Source: Nepenthes gracilis (lineage: Eukaryota; Streptophyta; Magnoliopsida; Caryophyllales; Nepenthaceae). From it: DNA of 64,000 nt. The DNA is taken from assembly GCA_033239525.1 (NCBI GenBank), contig BSYO01000009.1, positions 11,615,299 through 11,679,298 of the forward strand. The letters run 5' to 3'. The notes beneath the pieces are model-generated. The model ran no database searches and was not told where the DNA came from. It worked only from the letters and a program-made list of their open reading frames with translations. Shown one piece after another: positions 45,342 to 56,246 of the stretch; the stretch's first letter is position 1, and each line of letters opens with the position of its first letter. The position numbers and the translations under genes were made by a program.

Positions 45342-46349
45342 CCATTGGAACGGCCGGTGGATCGGCTCGCCGACGGCTCCACAATAAAACGCTACAACCT
45401 CAAGCACGCCGCAAGGTGGCTCCTCCGCGGCAGATTCCATCCATGCAATACCGAACCACCTCGCCGCAGCCGGGCTGAGATGACTCCTCCGGCCTCCCCA
45501 CCTATTCTCGACAAACTTCCCCACTCGCAGGTGCCGCCGAATCCGCCCGCAGATCCCGACAGCCACAAGGTCAATCTGCGATGAAGACGATGAGGGCGTG
45601 CCAATTACCCTCTCAGTAGCTTCCTCAGTGGGCCTTAGGCAGATGATCACACCGCTTAAGTCTTCAGGTCTCATCATCATAATCGGAGGGTGTGGCTTCT
45701 GAGCCGGTGATAGCGGCCCCCAGTTAACCTTCTTGGTCTCCGCCCGAGAAACCAAGAAGTCCCTCTTGAGCTCATCGGGGTTAAGCTGTATGGCCTTGGT
45801 CAACCATGCGTAGGAGGCGCTCTCTGTCGTAGACGGCGTACCAAGGTGCACCTCCGGAACCTCGCCCCAACTCCTCGCAATAGGCCATTTCTCTCCCACT
45901 TTCACAAAGAAGAACCGGTTTTTTCAATTCTTCAGCGAATCATGAATGGCCGTGTTAATTTTTATTCCCGTACGGGGACTGAGTGAAATCCACTCCGCCC
46001 CCTGGTTCACTTTAAATACAACTTTAACGCCAGACATCCTAAATTTCTGACCAAGCTTCCGGGCAAAAATACATAAAGTGCAAAGGTACCTCATTGCGTT
46101 GGCATGAAGCTGAGCGATGGGTACTCGCAGAGCCACCACGATCGACTCCAGCTCTTCCGGTAAAGGCAGACGGAGGCCGCTCCTCAGATGAGCCTCGTAA
46201 ACAGTGACGGAGCCCTCTGGTGGGGTAAAGGCCCTGTCGTCCTCGCCCAGAACCCTCCAGGCCATATCCTTGGGAATATTGAATTCCACGCACAGTGCCT
46301 TAATATCATTTTTTCTTAAAACGGAGGAGAAATCTGCGACGGAAGACAT
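45342..46349 (-). pseudogene. Antisense ORF of element A, Transposase_28-like (putative gypsy-type transposon) protein
   Basis: The frame begins MSSVADFSSVLRKNDIKALC at 46349 (a Met 36 codons upstream is also open) and runs to about 45342, over 330 codons, with one TGA at 45924-45926 where related proteins have Trp (KN*KNRFFFV). Core: AFTPPEGSVTVYEAHLRSGL, RLPLPEELESIVVALRVPIA, QLHANAMRYLCTLCIF, VKVVFKVNQGAEWISL. This is the plant domain known as Transposase_28; its function is unknown to me. It lies on the strand opposite to pol, between pol and the 3' LTR, and matches the antisense ORF of element B. Compared with pol it is nearly undamaged. Confidence 0.85.
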
Positions 46350-46634
46350 AATCAAGCAAAAAATAGGAAGGGTTTGTCTGAGAAATGAGGAGGAAGAAGA
46401 CGACGGTTTGACATCGTAAATGATTTCAAAACACGGGAAGGAAAACTTAAGCGCCAAGCATGAAATCCCTCATTAATGACGCCGTCAGTCTAACCACGTG
46501 TCACCTCCCAACTTGACCCTGCAAAGGGACGGATCTTTGGCGCATTAATGGCCAGGATCTCCGCCCAACCAAAGGGAGACACGTGTTGTTTTCTTCCTTG
46601 CAAACCGGCCAAAGGCTGGCAGAAAACACTTCCA

Positions 46635-46886
46635 GAATTGGCCAAGACGGTCAACAATTCTGGTGCTCCGGAATTGACCAAGACGGTCAACAATTCTAGT
46701 GCTTCGGAATTGACCAAGACGGTCAATAATTTTGGTGCTCTAGAATTGACCAAAACGGTCAACAATTCTGGTACCCCGGAGTTGACCAAAATGGTCAACA
46801 ATTCTGGTACTCTGAAATTGGCCAGAACAGTCAACAATTCTGGTGGTTTGGAATTGACCAGGACGGTCAACAATTCCGGTCAAACT
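46635..46886 (+). repeat. Seven-unit 36-bp tandem array of inverted TTGACC/GGTCAA pairs
   Basis: Units begin at 46635, 46671, 46707, 46743, 46779, 46815 and 46851. Consensus core is GAATTGACCAAGACGGTCAA followed by CAATTCTGGTGCTCCG. Five units keep both TTGACC and GGTCAA arms (6-7 bp stem, 5-nt loop); units 1 and 6 have TTGGCC on the left. About a dozen TTGACY cores (W-box) result. Being a multiple of three, the array is open on both strands and makes spurious 12-residue repeats in ORFs 46490-46873 (minus) and 46548-46994 (plus), which I do not call as genes. Confidence 0.92.
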
Positions 46887-46979
46887 CTCCTTCACACTTT
46901 TTATGAATTCCCACGAGACCCTCAAAGTAAGAAAAGGCATCCCATCATGAACATACTGGAGGCTAGACTTCTGGCCACC

Positions 46980-46994
46980 AGCATGGGGGGCTAG
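46980..46994 (+). other. Polypurine tract of element A
   Basis: GCATGGGGGGCTAG abuts the 3' LTR. The same form (GGCATAGGGGCTAG) abuts the LTR of element B on the other strand at 56820-56833. Confidence 0.75.
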
Positions 46995-48120
46995 TGATGG
47001 GTACACCAAAAATAGGCTGGCCCCGTAAAAGTCAAAGGCCCAAGACAACGGTCAACGCTCTAACGGCCCAATTGGAAAACGGGCCCAAGAGTTGAAAAGC
47101 CCAAGGCGATCAAAAATGGCGTTGACCGTCTGGTGGCCAACTCACCAAACGCAAGTCAACTCAAACGTTGACCGCTCCGCCTTGTGCGCATTGAGCTCGA
47201 AGAAGCTTGCTACGCAATGGACCCGACATACTGTGCCCATAGCCCATCGCGCGATTAATAGCCGACGTCCTTCACAAGGGGCGGCGCACGCACGCTGCCG
47301 GTTAACTCGAATGTTGACCGTCCGTATTTCGCACGTTGGGCCCAAAGGAACCTTTCTACAGTAACGGGCCTGACTCGTTTAAGCTCACGAATCCTCAAAA
47401 GGCCAACAACGATCCTCCAAGGATATTCCATGATCTCGACTCAGACCAAAAAGGACATTAACAAGGTTGGCGCCCTTCAAAGAAGGAAAGCGCCAGATCT
47501 TCCTAATTCCTTGCCAACCAAGGCACTCCAACGGTAATATGCTGAGGAGGAAAGAAACCAACTTGAAAAGTTGTTGGCCGCCTCAGAAGGAAACAATCAC
47601 GCCCACCTTGGCAATTGGCATTCGCTCCAGAAGGCAGGCCAGCCAAGGTGGACAGAGGAGATCACACCTTCCAAAGGAGGAAGATCACCCTCTCAGCCAT
47701 TAAATAAACCCTAGAATCATCATTCTAGAAGGAGGATTCTAATCTATGCTTTCATTTAGTGCTCTGAGAAATCTGCCTTGACTGCCACCTTCATCCTCCA
47801 AAAAACCCTAAGGTAACAAGCGGACCCTGACGGCCGTTTACTACCTTCCCACCTTCTAGATTCGAGAAGACCTCACGTCTCTCTTACATCTGGATCAAAC
47901 ACTTAAACTCTCTCTCTCTCTCTATTTTCAGTTTCTTCCTTTTGAAGACTGTTTTACTGACTTGAGCGTCGGAGTATTTTCGGTGGGACAATTTTCTGCC
48001 GAACATGCTGACCTCTTATTCTGTTTAGTGGTGTGTAGGATCTAACTCAGGGAACGGAGCCGGAGCTACGATAAAAGGATCACCCGAATCTGTTCAAAGT
48101 TCGGATCCAGAGACGCATCA
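46995..48120 (+). repeat. 3' LTR of element A (1126 bp)
   Basis: It starts TGATGGGTACACC, ends AGAGACGCATCA, followed by TSD ACATT. It aligns end to end with the 5' LTR with scattered substitutions and small indels, including changes in the first inverted W-box stem. Confidence 0.93.
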
Positions 48121-48125
48121 ACATT

Positions 48126-48479
48126 AAATAAAATACCGAACTTCCTTACACTTGGTGTATCACTCGGCCACTAAGGAGAAAAAGATCCCTACACATTTGA
48201 TCTCTTATATTATAAACCTAAATCATCCAAAATTTCTAAGATATCCCACTTGATTGTCTCATAACATAATAAGACAACCTAAACCTCTTAATTATAGCCT
48301 TTAAGACCCATGACCAGCCCTCTACAATTCCACTAGATGAATGATGTCATTCTTCTATACTTAATCTACTAATAGTAAGTAGAGGCCATACTTAGCCCCT
48401 AAACAACTTAGTCATCTTGCTTATTCATCATAGATTCAACCAATTTAATGTATAAAATATATAATTAATCTTCTCTTTA
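48126..48479. other. Spacer right of element A
   Basis: AT-rich flank with no recognisable gene; it would have joined the sequence left of 37432 before element A inserted. Confidence 0.5.
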
Positions 48480-49249
48480 TATTTGATCGAGCATTGGATT
48501 GGACATATGCTTATCTGAATCTACCTTTAGATCATTTTTGTTATATATATATATACATACACATCATGATAAGACTATTTTTCTGATTAGATATTTGTTT
48601 TAGAGACCTACGATTTGAGTATGAGACTATTACTAGAATTTGATATTGGATTCTATCTTGGATTTGATGATTGGATTTTGATATCGGCGATTTGGATTTA
48701 TATTTATTGTCTGATTTGACATTTGTTTTGAACCCCCTCTCTCGACTTATCGGACATGTTTGTTTTATATATGATATTTGTGGAGTTTTAGACTCACATT
48801 TTATATTTTTATTCCTTTAGAGTAGAGGATTGGGCCTTATAGCAGGAGTTGATTGAGATTTGGCATGGCATTGCTCATTCTGGTGAGTTTTGTATTTGTT
48901 TAGATATAATTGGCGTCAAGTGTATCTGTATCGTTATGGATTGGATTCTATTTTGGACTATCAGTGGATATTCAAGTCAGCCAAACACAGGCTTTTGGAT
49001 GGTACATTAAAAATTGCTCGGTTTATTTCATTATGTACATGAACTATTATTATTGTTTGGTTATTTTTCTTACGACTGTCAGAGCAGATTAAGATTGCTT
49101 TATTCGGACGATTGTCCGATGAGGTCTTGTACAGGTGAAGTTTGGATCCTATGTATGTTTGATCGTCATACCCGGTTTAGAATTTATTTAATTGCTATTT
49201 GAAATTTAATTATTTATATAATTGACCTAGTCAGTCTGAGTTCATGACA
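48480..49249 (-). mobile_element. 5' part of a long gypsy LTR, minus strand (same type as the solo LTRs)
   Basis: Read on the minus strand from 49249 it starts TGTCATGAACTCAGACTG, like TGTCATGCTCTGAAC at 464. A stretch near 48800-48860 is the reverse complement of the solo LTR 3 region near 17730-17790 (CATCCGAATCTTCTACTTTG, AAAGAATAAAATAGGAAC). The 3' half of the LTR is missing or too diverged. The frame 48910-49092 is not a gene. Confidence 0.6.
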
Positions 49250-49696
49250 GTCTAATGTTACAAAAGTATTAGCACATGGAACCGTCAATGAATTATCATC
49301 ATATTCATCATCAATAGAAGTTTCTGAATTAGACTCATCATCTAAATCTGATTTCAACAAATTAACTCCTGGAATAGTGGGACATTCATCCTCATAATCA
49401 TCATCAGTAGGATTGGCTGAATTCGATTTACATTTAGTGCTTTGTTGTTGAACACCTTTATATTGAACATCCTTGAAATCTGATTTTGTTGGTAACCCCA
49501 GGAAATTATTATTACCATTAAGTTTCTCGTGCATATCCATACAAAATACATCAGAAAAATGAATTTCCAAGTTGTTGCAAATGTTCATTCCATTGAGAAC
49601 TAAACCAGCAGTCATTTCTTCTTGACTAGATTGGTACTGAATGAAGGGTAACACCTTACTTGAACTTGGGATGGGCATTATCTTAAACAATTTCAC
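49250..49696 (-). pseudogene. Unrecognised protein fragment with two acidic repeats
   Basis: A minus-strand frame from 49696 encodes MKLFKIMPIPSSSKVLPFIQ, then SNSANPTDDDYEDECPTIPG and, about 30 residues on, SIDDEYDDNSLTVPC: two related Asp/Glu-rich units each followed by a (T/S)(I/V)P motif. The frame is cut at about 49250, where the minus-strand LTR begins, so its C-terminus is lost. I do not recognise the family. It could be an exon of a host gene broken by the LTR insertion. Confidence 0.4.
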
Positions 49697-49984
49697 TGCA
49701 CTGCTGGAGCAAAAAATGAATTCTAATTATTCAGAATGATCCTTGAAGACAAGATGCACTGAATTTAGATTAGCATAGAGCAATCATCACAGATCATACT
49801 AAGTGATCAAGTGACAGATTAGAAAGCAAATGTTATCAGATGAGCATCTGAAGAAATTATGTTCCCAGATGAGCGTTCATTCGAGGAAAACCAAATCAAT
49901 GATCCCAGAAGATGCAGAGCAATTGTAAACCCAAAGGAACAGTAGATTGAGATGGTGATTTCCAGATCAGCAATTGATGACTTG

Positions 49985-50275
49985 AACTTACCAAGAATCA
50001 CAGTGTTGAGGTTTGATACCCTGATCCACCCGATCCGGTAGCAGCGGAATACCGGAACCCCATCATCGTTAGCAACCATTTAGTAGGAATAAAGAACGAA
50101 GAGATGCACAGCATTTTTTTTACGTGGAAACCCCTTCTCAACTAAGGGAAAAAAACCATGTAAAAAAAGTGTTGTACATCTCTTTGTTCTTTGTTCCTAC
50201 TAAATGGTGGCTAACGATGACGGGGGTTCGGGTATTCCGCTGTTACCGGATCAGGTAGATCCGGGTGTCGAACCC
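49985..50275. repeat. Inverted pair of copia LTR 3' ends (head-to-head palindrome)
   Basis: The left arm (about 49990-50110) is the reverse complement of the right arm (about 50155-50275) with scattered mismatches; shared words are TTCCTACTAAATGGT, GCTAACGATGA, GTATTCCGCTG and ACCGGATC. The left arm extends on its strand to GGTTTTTTTCCCTTAGTTGAG, resembling the LTR-like stretches at 51198-51235 and 53420-53465. Two copies of one LTR family in opposite orientation therefore abut at about 50130-50150. Confidence 0.8.
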
Positions 50276-50279
50276 TAAT

Positions 50280-50303
50280 AAGTGGTATCAAAGCCAGGTT
50301 GTG
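50280..50303 (+). other. Primer-binding site of a copia element
   Basis: AAGTGGTATCAAAGCCAGGTTG follows the LTR 3' end and matches the TGGTATCAGAGCC initiator-Met tRNA site. Confidence 0.8.
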
Positions 50304-50317
50304 AGCCGTCGGTTGGA

Positions 50318-51170
50318 TGGCGTTATTAGAGAAGAATGCACCATTCAGTGTGAAGCAGTTCAATGGGTAAAATAATTTCATCCTTTGGCAGGAAAGGGTG
50401 AGGAATATTTTGACCCGGGAAGGGATGGTAAAAGCTCTTTGGAAAAGGGAGGAGAATCCGGAGAACCTAACGGAGGAGGAGTGGCAATATAAGAGGGATC
50501 TTGCTGATTCCACAATCAAATTGTATCTTATGGATAGCACGCTCCAGGAGGTCCTTGGTCTGTCAAACCCGACGGAGGTCTAGGAGAAATTGAAAAGTCG
50601 GTATAAGTCAAAGTCCTTAACAATCAGGCTACATAGGAAGAAGCAGTTTTATGGCCTGCGGTTGTCTGACGGTGATAGTTTTGAGAAGCACTTGGATGAG
50701 TTCAACTGGCTGGTGACGCAGATGTCGGCCCTTGATGAGAAGATTAAAGAGGAAGATAAAGTATTGGTATTGTTGGCGTCCTTACCGGCCTCGTACGATC
50801 ATATTGTTATGACGCTGCTATTCGGGAAGGACACGGTGAGATTGGACGAGGTCATAACTATCCTACTTATGAACAAGTCAAGGCGGAGGGAAAGCGGTGA
50901 GGCCTCAAGCTCTCGGCCAAATCTGCTTGTGGCGAGCAGCAGTTGGGGACGAGGAAAATCAAGGGAACGAGGCGGAGGCGGCAAAATGGAAAGGTGCAAC
51001 AACCTGAAGTGTGAAAAGAAAGGAGAGGAGTGCACCACCGGTGAGGAAGAAGAGAGAAAAACAGAGAGTGAAAAGAAAGGAGTGTTTTTACTGGATAGGT
51101 TTTTCTTTGTTATTCTTGGGTGTGTGGTGAATACTCCATCTCGGAGGTTTTGTAACCAATTTTTCACATA
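50318..51170 (+). pseudogene. Ty1/copia gag (UBN2-type), truncated
   Basis: The frame starts MALLEKNAPFSVKQFNG at about 50318, with a stop soon after (TAA in place of a Trp/Tyr-type codon near 50371), then WQERVRNILTREGMVKALW, DSTIKLYLMDSTLQEVLGLS, a TAG at 50581, KLKSRYKSKSLTIRLHRKKQ, SFEKHLDEFNWLVTQMSALD and VLVLLASLPASYDHIVMTLL, the standard copia gag order. It ends in a Ser/Arg/Gly-rich linker and ERCNNLKCEKKGEEC. The expected CCHC knuckle and all of pol are missing; LTR-like sequence follows from about 51045. Confidence 0.85.
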
Positions 51171-51340
51171 GTGGACTTGTTGTGGACTTTATATCCCATG
51201 GTTTTTCCCTTCGGTTTATGAAGGGTTTTTCACGTAAAACTTCTTGGTGCTCTTCTTCCCTTTTCCCTTCACTGTGTGTGGCTTTGTGTGATTGTATCCG
51301 ACCGGCCCCTTCTGCCCCAACACATAGATCCACACTCCCA
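51045..51340 (+). mobile_element. Copia LTR 3' part (related to the 53263-53577 stretch)
   Basis: It shares with 53290-53480 the order TTTTTCTTTGTT, CTC(G/A)GG-GGTT-TGTAACC, CATAGTG, CCCATGG/CCCGTGGTTTTT, GGGTTTTTCACGT. It follows gag directly, so the element has lost pol by deletion or recombination. The right end near 51330 is unclear. Confidence 0.55.
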
Positions 51341-52370
51341 AATCAACGAATACAGATTGCAAGTATCCAGAATGAATTCAAGAACTGCAGCATATCATTC
51401 AATATAGCTACATGGAAGATAAACTAAGCCTGTTGAGGTGCATATTGCAAGACTTTCACTAATTGATCACCACCACCGTATTTTTTTAGAAACAGGTCCA
51501 GAGATTTCAGAATAGAGAAGACATTTATATCATCATTCTTGTGGATAACTGCTCTTGTAATTGTGGCTGACATTTATATCACAGATTTCGCAGGTTCAGA
51601 CTAATTGTTGCAGATACAGATGGAAGAAGGAATTCACCGGTTTGAGACCAATGTGAACAGAATGGAGTTCTTGATGCAATTTGCTGCTGCTGAATCTGAG
51701 GAATCAAAATGCTAAATTGTTGCTCATTACTGCTCTTGTAATCAATCTTGCTTCAGATTTCACAAAAAACAAGAATTCAGAACATAAATTTCAGAATAAG
51801 TGCTGTTGTAATGCAAATGCAGAAGTTCCAAACAAATCTGATCATTGCAGTACCTTCTGCGATGGAGTTTCCATCTATCTTGGGCTTTTTCCTTTTTTTT
51901 TTTTTTTTTTTTGGTTTTTAAGTGTTTGATTTGTTGGAATTAAAGTTGGCCTTTTGATTGAGCTATCTCTGAAACCAATTGTGATGAAGTGACTTGGTTT
52001 TCTAAAAGAAATCTGAAAATTCAGATTAGAGACGAAGGAAGACTGACTTGCTGAGTAGAGAACTGAGACAATAGAGACGAGAAGGGAAAGAAATTGACAA
52101 AAGTAGAGAAAGGAGGAAATCAGACTTCATTACAATATTCAACGTATGTAAATTTTGTCGGGAAACTCAATAAGCGGATGTGTCATTAGAAAATCGCATA
52201 GGCCTTGTACGAAATTCGGAGTACTGCAAACTGACTGCAGTAAATGACCAGAATGACCATTTGCCGGAGTGGGCAAATCTCGGAGTAACCATTTGTCGGA
52301 GTAGGCAAATCTTGAAGTGGAAGAATTCAAAGTGTTTGCGTGTGTGAAGATCAGAAGAGCAACAAGAATG
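51341..52370. other. Unassigned spacer
   Basis: I see no recognisable coding sequence; CAGATT/CAGAATT/TTCAGAATA words recur loosely and a poly-T run lies at 51890-51911. The frames at 51681-51929 and 52139-52432 have no motif. Confidence 0.45.
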
Positions 52371-52640
52371 CTACTCTTGGACCGACCAATCGGAAAGAAG
52401 AAAGTCGATCGGCTGGTCAGCATGAAAGGCAACCGGCCAACAAGAAGCCAGCTAGGAAGGTCGGCCGACTAAGATGAGATGTAGCCAACCGGCTGGGAAG
52501 CAAGAAGTCAGCCGGCCGGAAAGCAAGTTGTAATGGCCAAAGACACTAGTAATGACTGAGGATACTAGATGATGGCCGAGGATACTAGTTGATGGCCAAA
52601 GACAGTAGTGACGGCTGAGGACATTAGGTGATGGTCGAGA
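52370..52640 (+). repeat. Short tandem repeats (about 20-30 bp units)
   Basis: First part: units of (C/G)GGCC(A/G)AC(C/T)GG(C/A)-type with AAGAAG(T/C)CAGC (52405-52535). Second part: GATGGCC(G/A)A(A/G)GA(T/C)A(C/G)TAGT repeated five or six times (52533-52640). No coding sense is evident. Confidence 0.65.
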
Positions 52641-52810
52641 ACAGCTTGCCTGAAAAGTTGGCAACTGACTTTGTAGAATAGTTCACTTTTCAGACTTGGT
52701 AGACTTGCAAAGCAAGTAGCTGACCTGTAAGGCATGTGCCATCTGTGTAAAGTAGGTTGACCTATAGAGTATGCGCCGTCTGGCGAAGCGCGGGAACTAG
52801 TAAAGGTGTA

Positions 52811-53262
52811 GAAAATGACAAAATTGGTGTGATAAAATATCTGAAAGATTAGGCGGGGTGAGCATATAAGATTTGGAGCCGAGGTCATTATAAAAGCGCA
52901 CCAGTGAGCGAGTGGTGGTAGCGGTAGAACGTGGAAGAAGAGTGGAATGGAGCAGAGTACGGAAGAGAGCTCTCGTCGTTCACCATCTGCCGCCACACTT
53001 GTAAAATCAGTGAGCGAAGAGTACCACCAGTGAAATGAAAATGACAAAATTGGTGTGATAAAATATCTGAAAGATTAGGCCGGGTGAGCATATAAGATTT
53101 GGAGCCGAGGTCATTATAAAAGCGCACCAGTGAGCGAGTGGTGGTAGCGGTAGAACGTGGAAGAAGAGTGGAATGGAGCAGAGTACGGAAGAGAGCTCTC
53201 GTCGTTCACCATCTGCCGCCACACTTATAAAATCAGTGAGCGAAGAGTACCACCAGTGAAAT
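52811..53262 (+). repeat. Recent 226-bp tandem duplication
   Basis: 52811-53036 and 53037-53262 are near-identical; I count two clear differences (AGGCGGGG/AGGCCGGG near 52854/53080 and CACTTGTAAA/CACTTATAAA near 53000/53226). The unit holds TTATAAAAGCGC and a GA-rich stretch and lies upstream of LTR-like sequence, so it could be a duplicated LTR promoter segment (TATAAAAG is TATA-like). Confidence 0.93.
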
Positions 53263-53577
53263 GAAGGAGATAAGAAAAATAAAGAGATAAGAGGAGAAGG
53301 AGAGTTTTCTTACTCTGGAGATTATTTTTCTTTGTTTTATCTCGGGTGGTTGCCAATATTCTGTCTCAGGGGTTATTTGTAACCGATTTTACATAGTGAA
53401 TCTTTTTGGGGTTTGTCCCGTGGTTTTTTCCTTAATTGATAAGGGTTTTCACGTTAAAAACGTTGTGCATTCTTTGTTCCTTGTGCCTACTAAATCGGTG
53501 GCTGACGGTTGACGGGGGGTTTGGGTTTTCTGTTACGCCGAATTGTGTGTGAATCTGGGTGTTAAACCCCATCAAAT
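53263..53577 (+). mobile_element. Copia LTR 3' part (same family as 50155-50275)
   Basis: TTGTGCATTCTTTGTTCCTTGTGCCTACTAAATCGGTGGCTGACG in short pieces parallels the right arm at 50160-50215, and the sequence continues GGGGGGTTTGGGTTTTCTG...GGGTGTTAAACCCCATCA. No primer site or gag follows. With the 226-bp duplicates it may form one LTR from about 52640. Confidence 0.65.
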
Positions 53578-56246
53578 TTATTACAAGTCCCCTATTCTAT
53601 GCCACTCGGTTCCTATTTCCCAGACTCAAAAGAAACACAATTCAATCAACAACTTCCCTATCAAATAAAGCAAATTGATTGATTACACAACTCATCACAT
53701 GGATTGCCTTGCTTGTAATGCTGAAATCACTATCTGAATTAGTTGGAATTTGCACATAACTTGCTGAAGCACATGCCTCTCGATAATGCAATTGTATTGA
53801 ATTGCTGAGTTGCCAGATTCAAAATGGCTGGCGCGTCAATCTTCTTGAACAACTTGATGCTGAATCAGCCCCTTTTGCACTTAAAAAATGCCGATTTGCG
53901 GTTAACGGAAGATGCGTTCCCAACTGAGGCTCAGCAGACTGCATCATAGCCAACAGGAGAGCAGAATACTTCAGCAGTGGCACGAGACAGCAACCAGCTT
54001 CTTGGCACTAATCAGCAATTGGGTAATAATATGCATTATAAAGGTACTTATGACGGCCATATCATAACAGGATTCTCAACTGTTCTTGCAAACTACTGGA
54101 CTCCCTCAACAATTTTTAAAATTTTTGAACACTTAATATGAACATAAATAAATGACCTTAAATCCAAGAAATTTAAGGAACAAAGTTTATCTTTGCAAGC
54201 CAAACATCAAAGGGGACGTAGATTAACATATGCGTGGAGCATAAGAACATAAATATCAGATTTTAAACAAATGTGAAGAAGAAATTTCAGCCAAAAAAAA
54301 CGAGGAACTAGGCTTCAAATTTACTTTAATCAAATTACAAGGATCTTCCTATGTTTTTTTTTTTTTCAAAATCTCTTCCATTTTACTTCTCTTCTAGTCT
54401 CTTCTTTGTAAAAATCTTACCAAAATAAGCCAAAAAGAGACGAGTCTTACTTATATAAGAAGATTGGCATACATACATTAGTCATATAACTATCAGGTGC
54501 TGAAATTATATCAACCAGTACATGTACGACTCCTCATGCACCCATTTAAGCACAATGAATCTGCCAAATGCATATGTGCACTTCCTCATGCACGCCAAGC
54601 ATGTGTCATAACCCCAACTGAGCACAAGTGTGACTCATGTATTCATCAGCAGCCATATACGAGCGGTCTAACATTTAGAATTTTATCTAAATTTGTAAGT
54701 ATTCATACTAATTTATTCAATTATTTCGAATTCAAATGTGATTATTTTAAAATCAGTACTTAAAGTATTATATTAAGTTTTTTTTAAAAAAAAAATAACA
54801 AATTTAGGGACATTTTAATATTTTAAGAAGACTAAAATTCTGAATTCTAATTAAAATTAGGAGATTGCATGAAAGAAATCTCTTCGAAACCTATCCCTTT
54901 TCCCTACTATTACTTATGTGGTCTTGTCCTGTTAAACTCAAAATTTGAAAATTTCCCATCTCCTCTTACGTCAATTTGGTATCAAAGCTTTGCTTAGTTT
55001 TCTTAATTTTTGATATTTTATTATTCAAGTTTCGATTAGTTTTGGTATAGAAGTACATGTATTACATGAGGGGACTGAATTTCATGTTTTCTTTATTAAT
55101 ATATGGGTAAATCTAGTGACGAAAAATGGCTTTCAACATTGAATTGGAAAAAAATGTCAATTTCCTTCATAGTTAAACAAAAGCAAAATGACATCAACAA
55201 TGCAAAATCTTAATATTTTCAGGGGCAATGATTAGACTATTAATAATAAAATTTTGAACAAAAAAGTGCGGATCACATTGTTGCAACATTAATTACTGTA
55301 GAGTATCCTTGCAGAAAAATAAATAGCAAAAATTAGGAATTTAGAATAAGAGTTATTCCAATATTAACAGTAAGAGTCATAGTATAATAATAAAATTATC
55401 TCTATATGACTTGATAATCATGAAGAATCATAATAATAACTTTTTAAATACTATAAGTTAATATCATCTATAATAAATTAAAAATATTTTAATCCTTTTT
55501 AAATCTCGCAAATAACAAACTTTTCATACATTAAATCTATTAAACAAGAAGAAGCTTTATATTGCCTTTTTTTTTTTCTTCCTCTTATAAGTAAGCTTAT
55601 GAAAGGAGTGTAACTTATTTTTTAAAATATTATCCTTTTTTTACATTATATTTATGACATAATTATATCAAATATTATTTAGTTTATATAAACAATAGCT
55701 CTAACATTTACAAGAAAAATATAATAAAGCTAAAGAGCAAGCAGATACATTAAAAAAAGGTCGATATTACAATTGTCTCTACAAAAATAATATTATATGC
55801 CAAGGTACGGAGTCCATAATACTATTTTTATTATTAATTAATATTAAAAGTCACAAATCTAGAGCTACATAAATTTAAATTATTTGTACTTTAATTATTA
55901 AAATAGGCATTTATTTTTAATTTTTAATTTTCATTATGTAATAACATGTGGAAGTTACATTGAATATAATGATAAATATCTATAATATATATTTTATATG
56001 GTTTATATGATGTAAAATTATAAAAACAATTGTACATAACCTATATTATTTATTAAGGGTTTCTGTGATTTTAATTTTTGTATTGGCTTTTGGAGAGAAA
56101 CTATAAAATCATACTTTAACAAAATATAATAAATATCATCATAAATTATAAAATTAGTTTCTTATAATTGCACTTTTAATTTAGTTTAATGTAACATATT
56201 TATAAGATGAATTAGTTTTTTAATACTTTCACTTCGTTTTTATATG
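53578..56246. other. AT-rich spacer with a possible copia LTR end
   Basis: No supported gene. TTACGTCAATTTGGTATCAAAGC near 54967-54988 (given in part: TTTGGTATCAAAGC) looks like a copia LTR end plus initiator-Met primer site, and a degraded frame with QNLNIF-type residues follows near 55200, but gag motifs are too weak to call. The frame 54497-54763 has no motif. 54830-56246 is AT-rich without structure I can name. Confidence 0.4.

Larger units (their letters stand above)
37437..48120 (+). mobile_element. Element A: full-length Tat-type Ty3/gypsy retrotransposon, 10,684 bp, inactivated
   Basis: LTRs 37437-38557 and 46995-48120 (TGATGGG...CATCA) are flanked by the perfect TSD ACATT (37432-37436, 48121-48125). 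Order: primer site, gag, protease, RT, RNase H, second RNase H (archaeal-type position), integrase, then a 3.4-kb 3' region with a hairpin array, an antisense ORF and a W-box array, polypurine tract, LTR. Two RNase H-like regions before integrase and a long 3' region with an antisense ORF are marks of the Tat lineage. Stops, frameshifts and lost catalytic residues show it is non-autonomous. The two LTRs are very similar, with scattered differences. Confidence 0.93.

Noticed and set aside
46490..46994. Plus and minus frames with 12-residue protein repeats
   Set aside because: The 36-bp repeat is a multiple of three and open in both directions; the repeating residues follow from the DNA repeat, not from a protein.
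53578..56246. Copia element starting at the TGGTATCAAAGC site near 54975
   Set aside because: The primer-like site is plausible, but no gag motif could be read with confidence after it.
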